Below are positions 1 through 7,389 of a DNA stretch of 64,000 bases, one piece after another (the stretch's first letter is position 1; the number at the start of each line of letters is the position of its first letter). The position numbers and the translations under genes are program-made. The notes beneath the pieces were generated by a model. That model was not told the origin of the DNA. It worked only from the letters and a program-made list of their open reading frames with translations, and searched no databases. Source of the stretch: Ruminococcus sp. AF31-8BH (GTDB lineage: Bacteria; Bacillota; Clostridia; Lachnospirales; Lachnospiraceae); assembly GCF_003460605.1 (NCBI RefSeq), contig NZ_QTVN01000005.1:186001-250000 (forward strand). Direction: 5' to 3'.

Positions 1-38
1 TGTCCGGTATTCAGTTTAAGGTTGCACAGTCAGACTGA
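1..38 (+). CDS. C-terminal end of a sugar ABC transporter permease (partial)
   Basis: Only the last 11 codons and the TGA at 36-38 are inside the window; the readable residues are SGIQFKVAQSD. An FK-containing basic tail directly before a second permease gene is typical of MalF-type (inner membrane, first permease) subunits of carbohydrate ABC importers. Position and co-orientation with the MalG-type gene at 56 make it the likely partner permease of the same importer. The tail is too short for a family call from sequence alone, so this rests mainly on context. Confidence 0.55.
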   Translation, partial: SGIQFKVAQSD

Positions 39-55
39 GAAAGGAGGAGAAGCAA

Positions 56-961
56 ATGAAAAAGAAAAGCAATACAGGCTCCAAGGTTTACCGCGTATTT
101 TCCGTTATTGTGATCACCCTGCTTGCAATCGGATTTGCATTTCCTCTGTACTGGATCATCACAGGATCCTTCAAAACCAGTATGGCGATCAATGCACCAA
201 CCCCTCAGTGGTGGCCCCAGGAATGGGTTTCCGCCAACTATCAGAAGCTTTTCAGCAGACAGACCGCACCGTTATGGGAAATCGGAATTCCTTTTACTGG
301 CAAATCCTTTGCAGGCCCGGTAGTTCCGGCAGCTATCCGCTGGCTTCTGAACACTATTTTCATGGCAGTGGTATCCATGCTTCTTACCTGCTTTACTGCA
401 GCTATGGCCGGATATGCGCTGGCAAAGAAACGTTTTATCGGACGTTCCGTTGTATTTACCCTGATCGTATGTGCCATGGCACTTCCGAAACAGGTTATCT
501 TAATCCCATTGCTTCGTGAAATGTCATCCCTTCATCTGTATAACACGATTTGGGCAGTAATCCTGCCCATTGTCGGATGGCCCTTCGGCGTTTTCCTGAT
601 CAAGCAGTTTGGCGAGGGAATCCCAGGGGAAATGATGGAGGCAGCCAAGATCGACGGTGCTAACGAGTGGAAAACATTCACCGCCATCGCTTACCCTATG
701 ATCAAGCCAGGGGTTGGAGCACTTGCGATTTTCACATTCATTAATTCATGGAACGACTATTTTATGCAGCTGATCATGCTGAGCAGTACCAGCAACCTTA
801 CTATTTCTCTTGGTATTGCCAAGCTTCAGGCTGAGAATGCGACAGACTTTGGTCTTATTATGGCTGGTGCAGCTCTTGCAGCAGTTCCGATCATCGTCGT
901 ATTCCTTATTTTCCAGAAATACTTTACCAAAGGAATTACAATGGGCGCTGTAAAAGGCTGA
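56..961 (+). CDS. Carbohydrate ABC transporter permease, MalG type (probable sialic acid importer)
   Basis: This 301-residue inner-membrane permease has a hydrophobic helix at about residues 14-35 and further membrane segments near 90-120, 125-150, 160-185, 225-250 and 270-292. The EAA loop, which contacts the ATPase subunit, is visible near residue 198 as MMEAAKIDGANEWKTF. That places it in the binding-protein-dependent carbohydrate permease family (CUT1). AGGAGG lies just upstream of the ATG. It follows the end of another permease and precedes nanE and nanA, so sialic acid or a related N-acetylated sugar is the inferred cargo. The binding protein and ATPase are not in the window; CUT1 systems often share a distant ATPase. 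Confidence 0.85.
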   Translation: MKKKSNTGSKVYRVFSVIVITLLAIGFAFPLYWIITGSFKTSMAINAPTPQWWPQEWVSANYQKLFSRQTAPLWEIGIPFTGKSFAGPVVPAAIRWLLNTIFMAVVSMLLTCFTAAMAGYALAKKRFIGRSVVFTLIVCAMALPKQVILIPLLREMSSLHLYNTIWAVILPIVGWPFGVFLIKQFGEGIPGEMMEAAKIDGANEWKTFTAIAYPMIKPGVGALAIFTFINSWNDYFMQLIMLSSTSNLTISLGIAKLQAENATDFGLIMAGAALAAVPIIVVFLIFQKYFTKGITMGAVKG

Positions 962-986
962 TAAGCAGCAGAAGGGAGAATCACTT

Positions 987-1688
987 ATGACAAAACAGGA
1001 ACTTTTTGACAGCATCAAAGGCAAAGTAATCGTATCCTGCCAGGCTGTGCCGGGAGAACCTCTTTATGTGGAAGAGAAATCCATTATGTATCTCATGGCA
1101 AGAGCAGCCAAACAGGCGGGAACCCCTGCAATCCGCACAAGCAGCATCCGGGATGTGATCGCCATCAAGGAAGAGACCGGGCTTCCGGTAATCGGACTGA
1201 TCAAGATCAAATATCCGGGATTTGAAAGCTATATCACCCCTACCATGAAGGAGGTAGATGAGCTGGTGGAGGCTGGTTCCGATGTGATTGCGCTGGACTG
1301 CACAGACATGAAGCGCGGTGACGGCAAGACAGTGGATCAGTTTATCACAGAAGTAAGAACCAAATATCCGGATGCTATTTTGATGGCAGATATTTCCACA
1401 TACGAGGAAGGCGTGCGTGCATGGAAGCTGGGCATGGACATTGTGGGCACTACCATGAGCGGCTACACCAGCCATTCCCCGAAGTTAGACGGACCGGATT
1501 ATGAGCTTGTAACAAAGCTTTCCCAGACTGTGGACATTCCGGTGATTGGGGAAGGCCGTGTGCACTCTCCGGAAGAAGCAGTGAAGATGCTGGAAGCAGG
1601 CGCATTTGCAGTGGTAGTAGGCGGCGCGATCACAAGACCCCTTGAGATCGCCGCACGCTTTATCAAGGCAGTAGAAAACAGGGGATAA
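987..1688 (+). CDS. nanE: N-acetylmannosamine-6-phosphate 2-epimerase
   Basis: A 233-residue cytoplasmic TIM-barrel enzyme that converts ManNAc-6-phosphate to GlcNAc-6-phosphate, the step linking sialic acid breakdown to amino-sugar metabolism. Features that fit NanE are the N-terminal KVIVSCQAVPGEPL, the strand IALDCTDMKR near residue 100, LMADISTYEEG near 130, and the phosphate-binding GEGRVHSPEEA and FAVVVGGAITRP segments near 190-215. Length is normal. It lies 25 bp after the permease and 19 bp before nanA, a compact catabolic operon. A ManNAc kinase (nanK) is not in the window and must be encoded elsewhere or replaced by another sugar kinase. Confidence 0.93.
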   Translation: MTKQELFDSIKGKVIVSCQAVPGEPLYVEEKSIMYLMARAAKQAGTPAIRTSSIRDVIAIKEETGLPVIGLIKIKYPGFESYITPTMKEVDELVEAGSDVIALDCTDMKRGDGKTVDQFITEVRTKYPDAILMADISTYEEGVRAWKLGMDIVGTTMSGYTSHSPKLDGPDYELVTKLSQTVDIPVIGEGRVHSPEEAVKMLEAGAFAVVVGGAITRPLEIAARFIKAVENRG

Positions 1689-1707
1689 GAGAAAGAGAGG
1701 ATGGATT

Positions 1708-2625
1708 ATGTCAAAGTATGATGTGAGCAAATTCAGAAACGTAACAGTTGCATTAAACACACCTTTTAAAAAAGACGGCAGCGTGGACATAGATGCCATA
1801 AAAGCAGTGTGCAGATATTTCCGTGACAAGGGAATCAAGCAGATGTATGTGTGCGGCAGCACAGGAGAGGGCTTCCTTCTGGACACTGAGGAGAGAATGC
1901 TGGTCGCAGAGACCGTAGTCAATGAAGTGGGAAAAGACATGAACATTATTGTTCACGTAGGCTGCCCGGATACCAGACACTCCTGCATTCTGGCTGCCCA
2001 TGCCGAGAAAATCGGCGCAGCTGCCACCTCAGCAGTTCCATGTGTATACTACCGTCCAAGCGAGGAGAGCGTTTACCAGCACTGGACCAAGATCACAGAA
2101 GCAGCAGACCTTCCGTTCTTTATTTATAACATTCCTCAACTCACCGGATTTAATCTTTCTATGAATCTGTTTAACAGAATGCTGGAAAATGAAAGAGTTG
2201 CAGGTGTGAAGTGCTCTTCAGATCCGGCTCAGGATATTTTAAGATTCAAGCACGCTGGCGGAAAGGATTTCATCGTATTTAACGGTCCGGACGAGCAGTT
2301 CGTAGCAGGACGCCTTCTTGGCGCAGATGCCGGAATCGGCGGAACCTACGGCGCAATGCCGGAGCTTTACCTGAAAATGGATGAGCTGATCCATCGCCAC
2401 GAATGGGAAAAGGCAGCGCAGCTTCAGGAAATCGTAACGCCTCTGATCTACCGTCTGTGCAGTTTCCCGTCTATGCATGGTGCTGTGAAGGGAATCATTA
2501 CATTGGACGGCTGCCCGATGGGTGACCCAAGACTTCCGTTCCTTCCGGTTGCAACAGATGATCCGAAGCTTGTGGAGCTTTATCATGATATCCGAAAGGC
2601 AGTAGAGGATACAAAGGAGTGGTAA
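1708..2625 (+). CDS. nanA: N-acetylneuraminate lyase (DHDPS/NAL family aldolase)
   Basis: A 305-residue class I aldolase of the dihydrodipicolinate synthase/N-acetylneuraminate lyase superfamily. It has the GSTGEGF substrate-carboxylate loop near residue 49, the catalytic tyrosine in FFIYNIPQLTG near 138, and the Schiff-base lysine in VAGVKCSSD near 165. Superfamily members also include DapA, KDG aldolase and other lyases. The direct nanE neighbour and sugar importer make sialic acid cleavage to ManNAc and pyruvate the best reading. RBS GAGAGG lies before the ATG. Confidence 0.88.
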   Translation: MSKYDVSKFRNVTVALNTPFKKDGSVDIDAIKAVCRYFRDKGIKQMYVCGSTGEGFLLDTEERMLVAETVVNEVGKDMNIIVHVGCPDTRHSCILAAHAEKIGAAATSAVPCVYYRPSEESVYQHWTKITEAADLPFFIYNIPQLTGFNLSMNLFNRMLENERVAGVKCSSDPAQDILRFKHAGGKDFIVFNGPDEQFVAGRLLGADAGIGGTYGAMPELYLKMDELIHRHEWEKAAQLQEIVTPLIYRLCSFPSMHGAVKGIITLDGCPMGDPRLPFLPVATDDPKLVELYHDIRKAVEDTKEW

Positions 2626-2629
2626 CAGC

Positions 2630-3274
2630 ATGAAGAAACATATTGTATGCTTTGGAGATTCCAATACCCATGGCTACTGTGCCATGAATGACGGCAGATT
2701 TGACGAAAACGAGAGATGGACCTGCTTTCTTCAGAAAAATCTGGGAGAGGATTATCTGGTGCTTGAGGAAGGCTTAAGCGGCAGAACGACCTGTTTTAAC
2801 GATCCCTTATTTGAAGGGCTTTCAGGACTGGATTATATTTACCCCTGTCTGATGAGCCATGAGCCTGTAGATCTTCTGGTGATCATGCTGGGAACCAACG
2901 ATACCAAGGAGCGCTTTGGCGCGTCTGCAGCCTGCATCGGCCTTGGGCTGAAAAGACTGGTACAGAAGGCTGTTTCCGTGACCGACTGCTGGCGTGACAA
3001 AAAGCCCCGGATCCTGGTGGTAACTCCTCAGAATATCGGGGATGAGTATGAGCATTCGGCAGTGCGCACAACCATGGGAGCAGGCTGTGCCGAGAAGTCA
3101 AGAGGCCTTGGAGAGCAGTACAAGGCAGTTGCAGAGCTTACAGGGTGCCATTACCTGGATGCCAATGAGGTGATCAGCGCATCCCCGAATCACATTGATT
3201 TCATGCACCTGACCGCAGAAGGCCACAGACAGCTTGCAGATGCCCTCACTGCGAAAATCAAAGAAATCATCTGA
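2630..3274 (+). CDS. SGNH/GDSL hydrolase, possible sialate O-acetylesterase
   Basis: A 214-residue predicted esterase without a signal peptide. Block I is CFGDSNTHGY near residue 8 (nucleophile Ser), LGTNDTKERF near residue 90 carries the block III Asn, and the C-terminal catalytic dyad is HIDFMHLTAEGH near 188-199. It starts 4 bp after the nanA stop, so it is almost certainly co-translated with the sialic acid genes. Removing O-acetyl groups from imported sialic acid is a reasonable but unproven role. The protein resembles arylesterase-type SGNH hydrolases in general form. Confidence 0.75.
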   Translation: MKKHIVCFGDSNTHGYCAMNDGRFDENERWTCFLQKNLGEDYLVLEEGLSGRTTCFNDPLFEGLSGLDYIYPCLMSHEPVDLLVIMLGTNDTKERFGASAACIGLGLKRLVQKAVSVTDCWRDKKPRILVVTPQNIGDEYEHSAVRTTMGAGCAEKSRGLGEQYKAVAELTGCHYLDANEVISASPNHIDFMHLTAEGHRQLADALTAKIKEII

Positions 3275-3312
3275 AAAACAGTATAGAAAAAATAAAATAA
3301 CATATTCTAAAA

Positions 3313-3350
3313 GGGAGATCCCGGCACCTAAAATTGTGCCGGGATTTCCC
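3313..3350 (+). terminator. Stem-loop terminator of the nan operon
   Basis: A 15-bp stem (3313-3327 with 3336-3350, one G-U pair) and an 8-nt loop follow the esterase gene. The run of U after it is weak on the plus strand. The A-rich tract upstream would give a better U tract if read from the other strand, so it may work mainly as a strong stem or processing barrier. Confidence 0.6.
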
Positions 3351-3386
3351 ATAATTATGACGTTATTTACTGTAAGAAAAAGACTA

Positions 3387-3421
3387 TTTCCAAAAACATA
3401 CAGGAGTGCTATAATAGCACT
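3387..3421 (+). promoter_or_regulatory. trkA promoter with -10 inside a 17-bp palindrome
   Basis: A perfect -10 TATAAT (3410-3415) sits 17 bp after a weak -35 TTTCCA (3387-3392). The -10 is the centre of AGTGCTATAATAGCACT (3405-3421), a perfect inverted repeat that could be an operator covering the polymerase site. Confidence 0.6.
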
Positions 3422-3456
3422 GTTTATATGAAGTATTTTATACATTTGGAGGAACT

Positions 3457-4815
3457 ATGCAAATTATAATTGTTGGGTGCGGAAAAGTAGGACGTACCCT
3501 TGCAGAGCAATTACAGGAAGAAGATACAGACATAACCCTGATTGATATCAATGCAGATACCATTAATGAGATTACAGATGAAGTAGATGCCATGGGTGTT
3601 GTAGGAAACGGCGCCAGCATCAATACCCTGATGGAAGCCGGAATCGAGACTGCGGATATTCTTATCGCAGTTACGGTGTCAGATGAGATGAATCTTCTGT
3701 GCTGCCTGATTGCTCAGAAAACAGGGCACTGCCATACCATTGCCCGTGTGCGCAATCCGATTTACAGCAAGGAGATCGGCTTTATCAAGGAGCGCCTTGG
3801 CGTGACCATGATCATCAATCCGGAGCTGGCTGCAGCACAGGAGATTTCCAGACTGCTGCGTTTTCCCTCTGCGATCAAGATCGATACTTTTGCAAGAGGC
3901 AAGGTAGAGCTTCTGAAATTCAAGGTAATGCCGGAGTTCAATCTGGATGGAAAGAGTATCCAGGAGATCACAGAGCACTTCCGCTGTGACGTTCTTTTCT
4001 GCGCCATTGAGGGAAAAGATTTTACCACCATTCCAGGCGGTACCAATACCATCCGCAACGGAGATATGGTGTCCATTCTTGCCACACCGCAGAATGCAGC
4101 GGCATTTTTCAAGAAGATCGGGCTTAAGACCCATCAGGTAAAGAATGCCATTATCGTAGGCGGTGGAACCATTTCCTATTATCTTACCAAGGCATTGCTT
4201 GCCATGAAGATCAAGGTGAAGGTAATTGAGAAGGATAAGAACCGCTGTGAGTTCTTAAGCGAGGAGCTGGTGGATGCCACCATTATCAACGGAGATGGTA
4301 CAGACAGATCCCTTCTTCTGGAAGAGGGCCTTGGAAGTGCAGAGTCCTTTGTTACCTTGACCAATATGGACGAGGAGAACGTTTTCCTGTCCCTTTTTGC
4401 AAAAACCATTTCAAATGCCAAGCTGGTAGCGAAGGTAAATCGTCTGGCCTATGACGACATCATTGACAGCCTGGATATTGGAAGCGTCATTTATCCGAAG
4501 TATATTACGGCAGATTACATTCTGCAGTATGTGAGAGCAACCCAGAACTCCATCGGAAGCAATGTGGAGACCCTGTACCACATTCTGGATGGCAAGGCAG
4601 AAGCCCTGGAGTTTAAGATCAGCGATCATTCTCCTATTGTGGGCAAGACTCTGCAGGAACTGAACCTGAAGAAGAATCTTCTGGTTGGCTGCCTTTACAG
4701 AGATGGCACTGTCCGTATTCCACGAGGCCACGATACCCTGGAAATCGGTGACAGCGTAGTAATTGTTACCACCAACAGAGGTCTTCGTGACATCAATGAC
4801 ATTCTTGCGAAGTAA
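3457..4815 (+). CDS. trkA: Trk-type potassium uptake system regulatory subunit TrkA
   Basis: A 452-residue cytoplasmic gating protein with two RCK units. The first Rossmann motif is IIVGCGKVGRTLAEQL at residues 3-18 with the acidic strand end LIDI near 29. The second is AIIVGGGTISYYL near 229. Each is followed by a TrkA-C segment (about 140-220 and 370-450). It binds NAD(H) or ATP and controls the TrkH channel. RBS GGAGGA lies 4 nt before the ATG. TrkH begins 13 bp downstream, so the two subunits are co-expressed. Confidence 0.93.
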   Translation: MQIIIVGCGKVGRTLAEQLQEEDTDITLIDINADTINEITDEVDAMGVVGNGASINTLMEAGIETADILIAVTVSDEMNLLCCLIAQKTGHCHTIARVRNPIYSKEIGFIKERLGVTMIINPELAAAQEISRLLRFPSAIKIDTFARGKVELLKFKVMPEFNLDGKSIQEITEHFRCDVLFCAIEGKDFTTIPGGTNTIRNGDMVSILATPQNAAAFFKKIGLKTHQVKNAIIVGGGTISYYLTKALLAMKIKVKVIEKDKNRCEFLSEELVDATIINGDGTDRSLLLEEGLGSAESFVTLTNMDEENVFLSLFAKTISNAKLVAKVNRLAYDDIIDSLDIGSVIYPKYITADYILQYVRATQNSIGSNVETLYHILDGKAEALEFKISDHSPIVGKTLQELNLKKNLLVGCLYRDGTVRIPRGHDTLEIGDSVVIVTTNRGLRDINDILAK

Positions 4816-4827
4816 AGGAGTCTGGAC

Positions 4828-6267
4828 ATGAATTATTCCATGATATCTTACATTCTTGGCTGGATCTTTAATTTCGAGGCAGCTTTTATGCTCCTGCCTG
4901 GAATTACCGCGATTATTTACCGGGAGAGGGACGGGCTGGCATTTCTGGTCACCATGATCGTCTGCCTGGCAATCGGAATTCCCCTTACCAGGACAAAGCG
5001 TAAGAATAGAGTTTTCCATGCTAAGGAAGGTGCGGTTACCGTTGCTCTTAGCTGGCTGGTACTTAGTATCGCAGGGGCGCTTCCTTTTGTGATTTCAGGA
5101 AGCATTCCTCATCCGGTGGACGCTCTGTTTGAGACCGTTTCCGGTTTTACTACAACAGGAGCCAGCATTCTTTCCGACGTGGAGTCACTTTCCCACTGTA
5201 TCCTGCTGTGGAGAAGCTTTACCCACTGGATCGGGGGTATGGGAGTGCTGGTGTTTATCCTTTGCCTTCTGCCTCTGACCGGAGGCTACCACATGAACCT
5301 GATGAAAGCAGAGAGCCCGGGACCTTCTGTAAGCAAGCTGGTTCCCAAGGTTCAGTCCACAGCCAAGATTCTTTATACCATTTATATTTTGATGACAGTT
5401 GTGGAGATGGTCTTCCTGCTTCTTGGAGGCATGCCGCTGTTCGATACACTGTGCCTGAGCTTTGGTACAGCAGGTACCGGAGGCTTTGGTATTAAGAACG
5501 ACAGTATTGCCAGCTACAGTACCTACAATCAGATTGTCATTACCGTGTTTATGATCCTTTTTGGAGTGAATTTTAATGCCTATTACCTTCTTCTTTCCAA
5601 GAAAGTAATGCAGGCAGCCAAGAATGAGGAGGTTCGCTATTACCTTGGGATTATTGGCCTGGCCATTGTGGCCATTGCCGTTAACACAAGAGGCATGTTT
5701 ACCAGCTTCGGCAGGGCGTTCCAGCAGGCAGCCTTCCAGGTTGGTTCCATTATTACCACAACCGGATATGCCACTACGGATTTTAACGTGTGGCCGGTAT
5801 TTTCCAAGACCATACTTGTGATCCTAATGTTTGTGGGAGCCTGCGCAGGAAGTACAGGCGGCGGTATTAAGGTTTCCCGTCTTCTGATCCTCTGCAAATC
5901 CGCACGCAAGGAGCTGCAGCTTTACCTGCATCCCAATGCAGTGAAGAAGATCAAGATGGACGAGAAGGCCATTCCTCACGAAGTGGTAAGAGCTACCAAT
6001 ATGTTCCTGTTTGTGTATATTATGATTTTTGTGACATCCCTTTTGGTGATCAGTCTGGATAATCTGGACATGATTTCCAACTTTACGGCGATCACAGCTA
6101 CCTTGAATAATATTGGACCGGGACTTGGGGCGGTAGGACCTACCGGAAACTTTGGATGCTATTCTTATATTTCCAAGCTGGTGATGATCTTTGATATGCT
6201 GGCTGGAAGACTTGAGGTGTTCCCGCTGCTGCTTTTATTTAAGAGGGATACCTGGAGAAAGTTTTAA
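4828..6267 (+). CDS. trkH: Potassium uptake protein TrkH
   Basis: A 479-residue integral membrane potassium translocating subunit. The four pore-loop repeats typical of TrkH/KtrB are visible: FETVSGFTTTGAS near residue 100, SFGTAGTGGFGI near 210, GSIITTTGYATTDF near 310, and ATLNNIGPGLG near 425. TGGMGV-type and CAGSTGGGIKVSRL segments (near 335) are also characteristic. Length and order fit TrkH rather than KtrB. It is paired with trkA upstream and followed by a strong terminator. Confidence 0.93.
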   Translation: MNYSMISYILGWIFNFEAAFMLLPGITAIIYRERDGLAFLVTMIVCLAIGIPLTRTKRKNRVFHAKEGAVTVALSWLVLSIAGALPFVISGSIPHPVDALFETVSGFTTTGASILSDVESLSHCILLWRSFTHWIGGMGVLVFILCLLPLTGGYHMNLMKAESPGPSVSKLVPKVQSTAKILYTIYILMTVVEMVFLLLGGMPLFDTLCLSFGTAGTGGFGIKNDSIASYSTYNQIVITVFMILFGVNFNAYYLLLSKKVMQAAKNEEVRYYLGIIGLAIVAIAVNTRGMFTSFGRAFQQAAFQVGSIITTTGYATTDFNVWPVFSKTILVILMFVGACAGSTGGGIKVSRLLILCKSARKELQLYLHPNAVKKIKMDEKAIPHEVVRATNMFLFVYIMIFVTSLLVISLDNLDMISNFTAITATLNNIGPGLGAVGPTGNFGCYSYISKLVMIFDMLAGRLEVFPLLLLFKRDTWRKF

Positions 6268-6337
6268 ATGAAAAGCTGCTGCTATTCATAATATGATAGC
6301 GCTGCTGATTGAAAACATGTTTTGTGTAGTAAAAATG

Positions 6338-6389
6338 CCGCAGGCTGTGCAGATAATTTCAGTACAGCCTGCGGTTTGCTTTTTATTTG
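6338..6389. terminator. Bidirectional terminator between trkH and the DUF6062 gene
   Basis: CCGCAGGCTGTGC (6338-6350) pairs with GTACAGCCTGCGG (6362-6374). A T-rich tract follows on the plus strand and a run of A precedes it, so it can end trkH and the convergent minus-strand gene, whose stop codon lies in the T-rich tail. Confidence 0.88.
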
Positions 6390-7156
6390 TCCATAGTATA
6401 CGGTTCGTCTGCCGGGTAACCGCCTGCTGCTTTCTGCATGCCGCGGGGGAGAGCATCCTTGGAGGTACGCCAGTCGGCGTCCTTGTTGCGGTAGTCGAAT
6501 TTGTCACAGAACCAGTCCAGATCGTCGGAAAGTCTCTGCATGTTCTGCTCCATCATAGGGAACAGAATGTCGTAGAAGGCTTTCTTTTCTTTGTCAGACA
6601 AAGCGGTTTCCGCAGTCTCCACAAGATCCCCGAAATGAGGAATGCAAAAGCCCTTGCAGTTTTTGAAAAGAGGCAGAAATTCCGGATTTTTCTTAAAAAG
6701 GTCGAAGAAGGTGTCCAGATAACGGGCGTATGTATCTTTGTAAAAATTACAGATATAACAGCTTTCTTCCTGTGCCTTTGCCCAGGCACCAAGGGAAGTC
6801 TTTGCAGAGCCTGTGTCTGCATTTCCTTTTTTGAAACGGGAAAAAACAGAAGCCTTGGATGGGGCAAACATTTTGATCTGCTCATGGAGTTCCTTGGTTT
6901 TGTACTGGAAATGGGTCTTCAGGATCAGACCGGTGCCAAGACGGTTGCCATAGTCGTACATCTTTTTGTAGTGGGTGCGGCAAAATCCCATTTTATCTGT
7001 TTCCGCACGCACATCATCTTCCATATAAGAGGCTCCGGCCCCGAGAACAAAGTCCATAGTGTGCTGCTCCAGCTGCCGCTCCACAAAGCAGAAGGGGCAT
7101 TCGTCATCCGCCTTGAAGGCGTCCATTAAGGGAATGGTGTATAATTTTTCTTTCAT
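6383..7156 (-). CDS. DUF6062-type cysteine-rich protein of unknown function
   Basis: A 257-residue soluble protein with no signal peptide or membrane segment. It has paired cysteine/histidine motifs: CPFCFVERQ near residue 20, CRTHYKK near 58, CYICNFYKD near 133 and CIPHFGDLVE near 172. These suggest one or two metal or Fe-S sites. Features match what I know as the DUF6062 family, common in Lachnospiraceae and uncharacterised. It is a single-gene unit convergent with trkH and divergent from the helicase. The family name is from memory; the Cys pattern is seen directly. Confidence 0.75.
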   Translation of the reverse strand: MKEKLYTIPLMDAFKADDECPFCFVERQLEQHTMDFVLGAGASYMEDDVRAETDKMGFCRTHYKKMYDYGNRLGTGLILKTHFQYKTKELHEQIKMFAPSKASVFSRFKKGNADTGSAKTSLGAWAKAQEESCYICNFYKDTYARYLDTFFDLFKKNPEFLPLFKNCKGFCIPHFGDLVETAETALSDKEKKAFYDILFPMMEQNMQRLSDDLDWFCDKFDYRNKDADWRTSKDALPRGMQKAAGGYPADEPYTMDK

Positions 7157-7308
7157 GTGAGGGTTCTCCTTAAGTTTATGATAATCCGAAAATTTTGTGC
7201 CGCCAGAGCAGCAGGAAAGACTTCAGCTCTGGCAGTCTGTTATAACCATAGTATGGTAAATCCAGCTGTTTGTAAAGCAAGAATTTAAATATAAAACCGA
7301 ACGTATGG

Positions 7309-7337
7309 TTGCATATGATGCTATGGAATGGTATACT
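7309..7337 (+). promoter_or_regulatory. Promoter of the UvrD/PcrA helicase gene
   Basis: TTGCAT (7309-7314), 17-bp spacer, TATACT (7332-7337). It overlaps the upstream in-frame ATGs, which supports the start of translation at 7390. Confidence 0.7.
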
Positions 7338-7389
7338 AAAAGAACATTTACAGTTTAAGGACGCAATCTCACATCATGGAGGAACGAAA

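Noticed and set aside
6293..7129. Long plus-strand frame of 278 codons opposite the DUF6062-type gene
   Set aside because: It is the antisense of 6383-7156, has no RBS, overlaps the terminator, and its translation resembles no protein; the minus-strand frame has clear Cys motifs.
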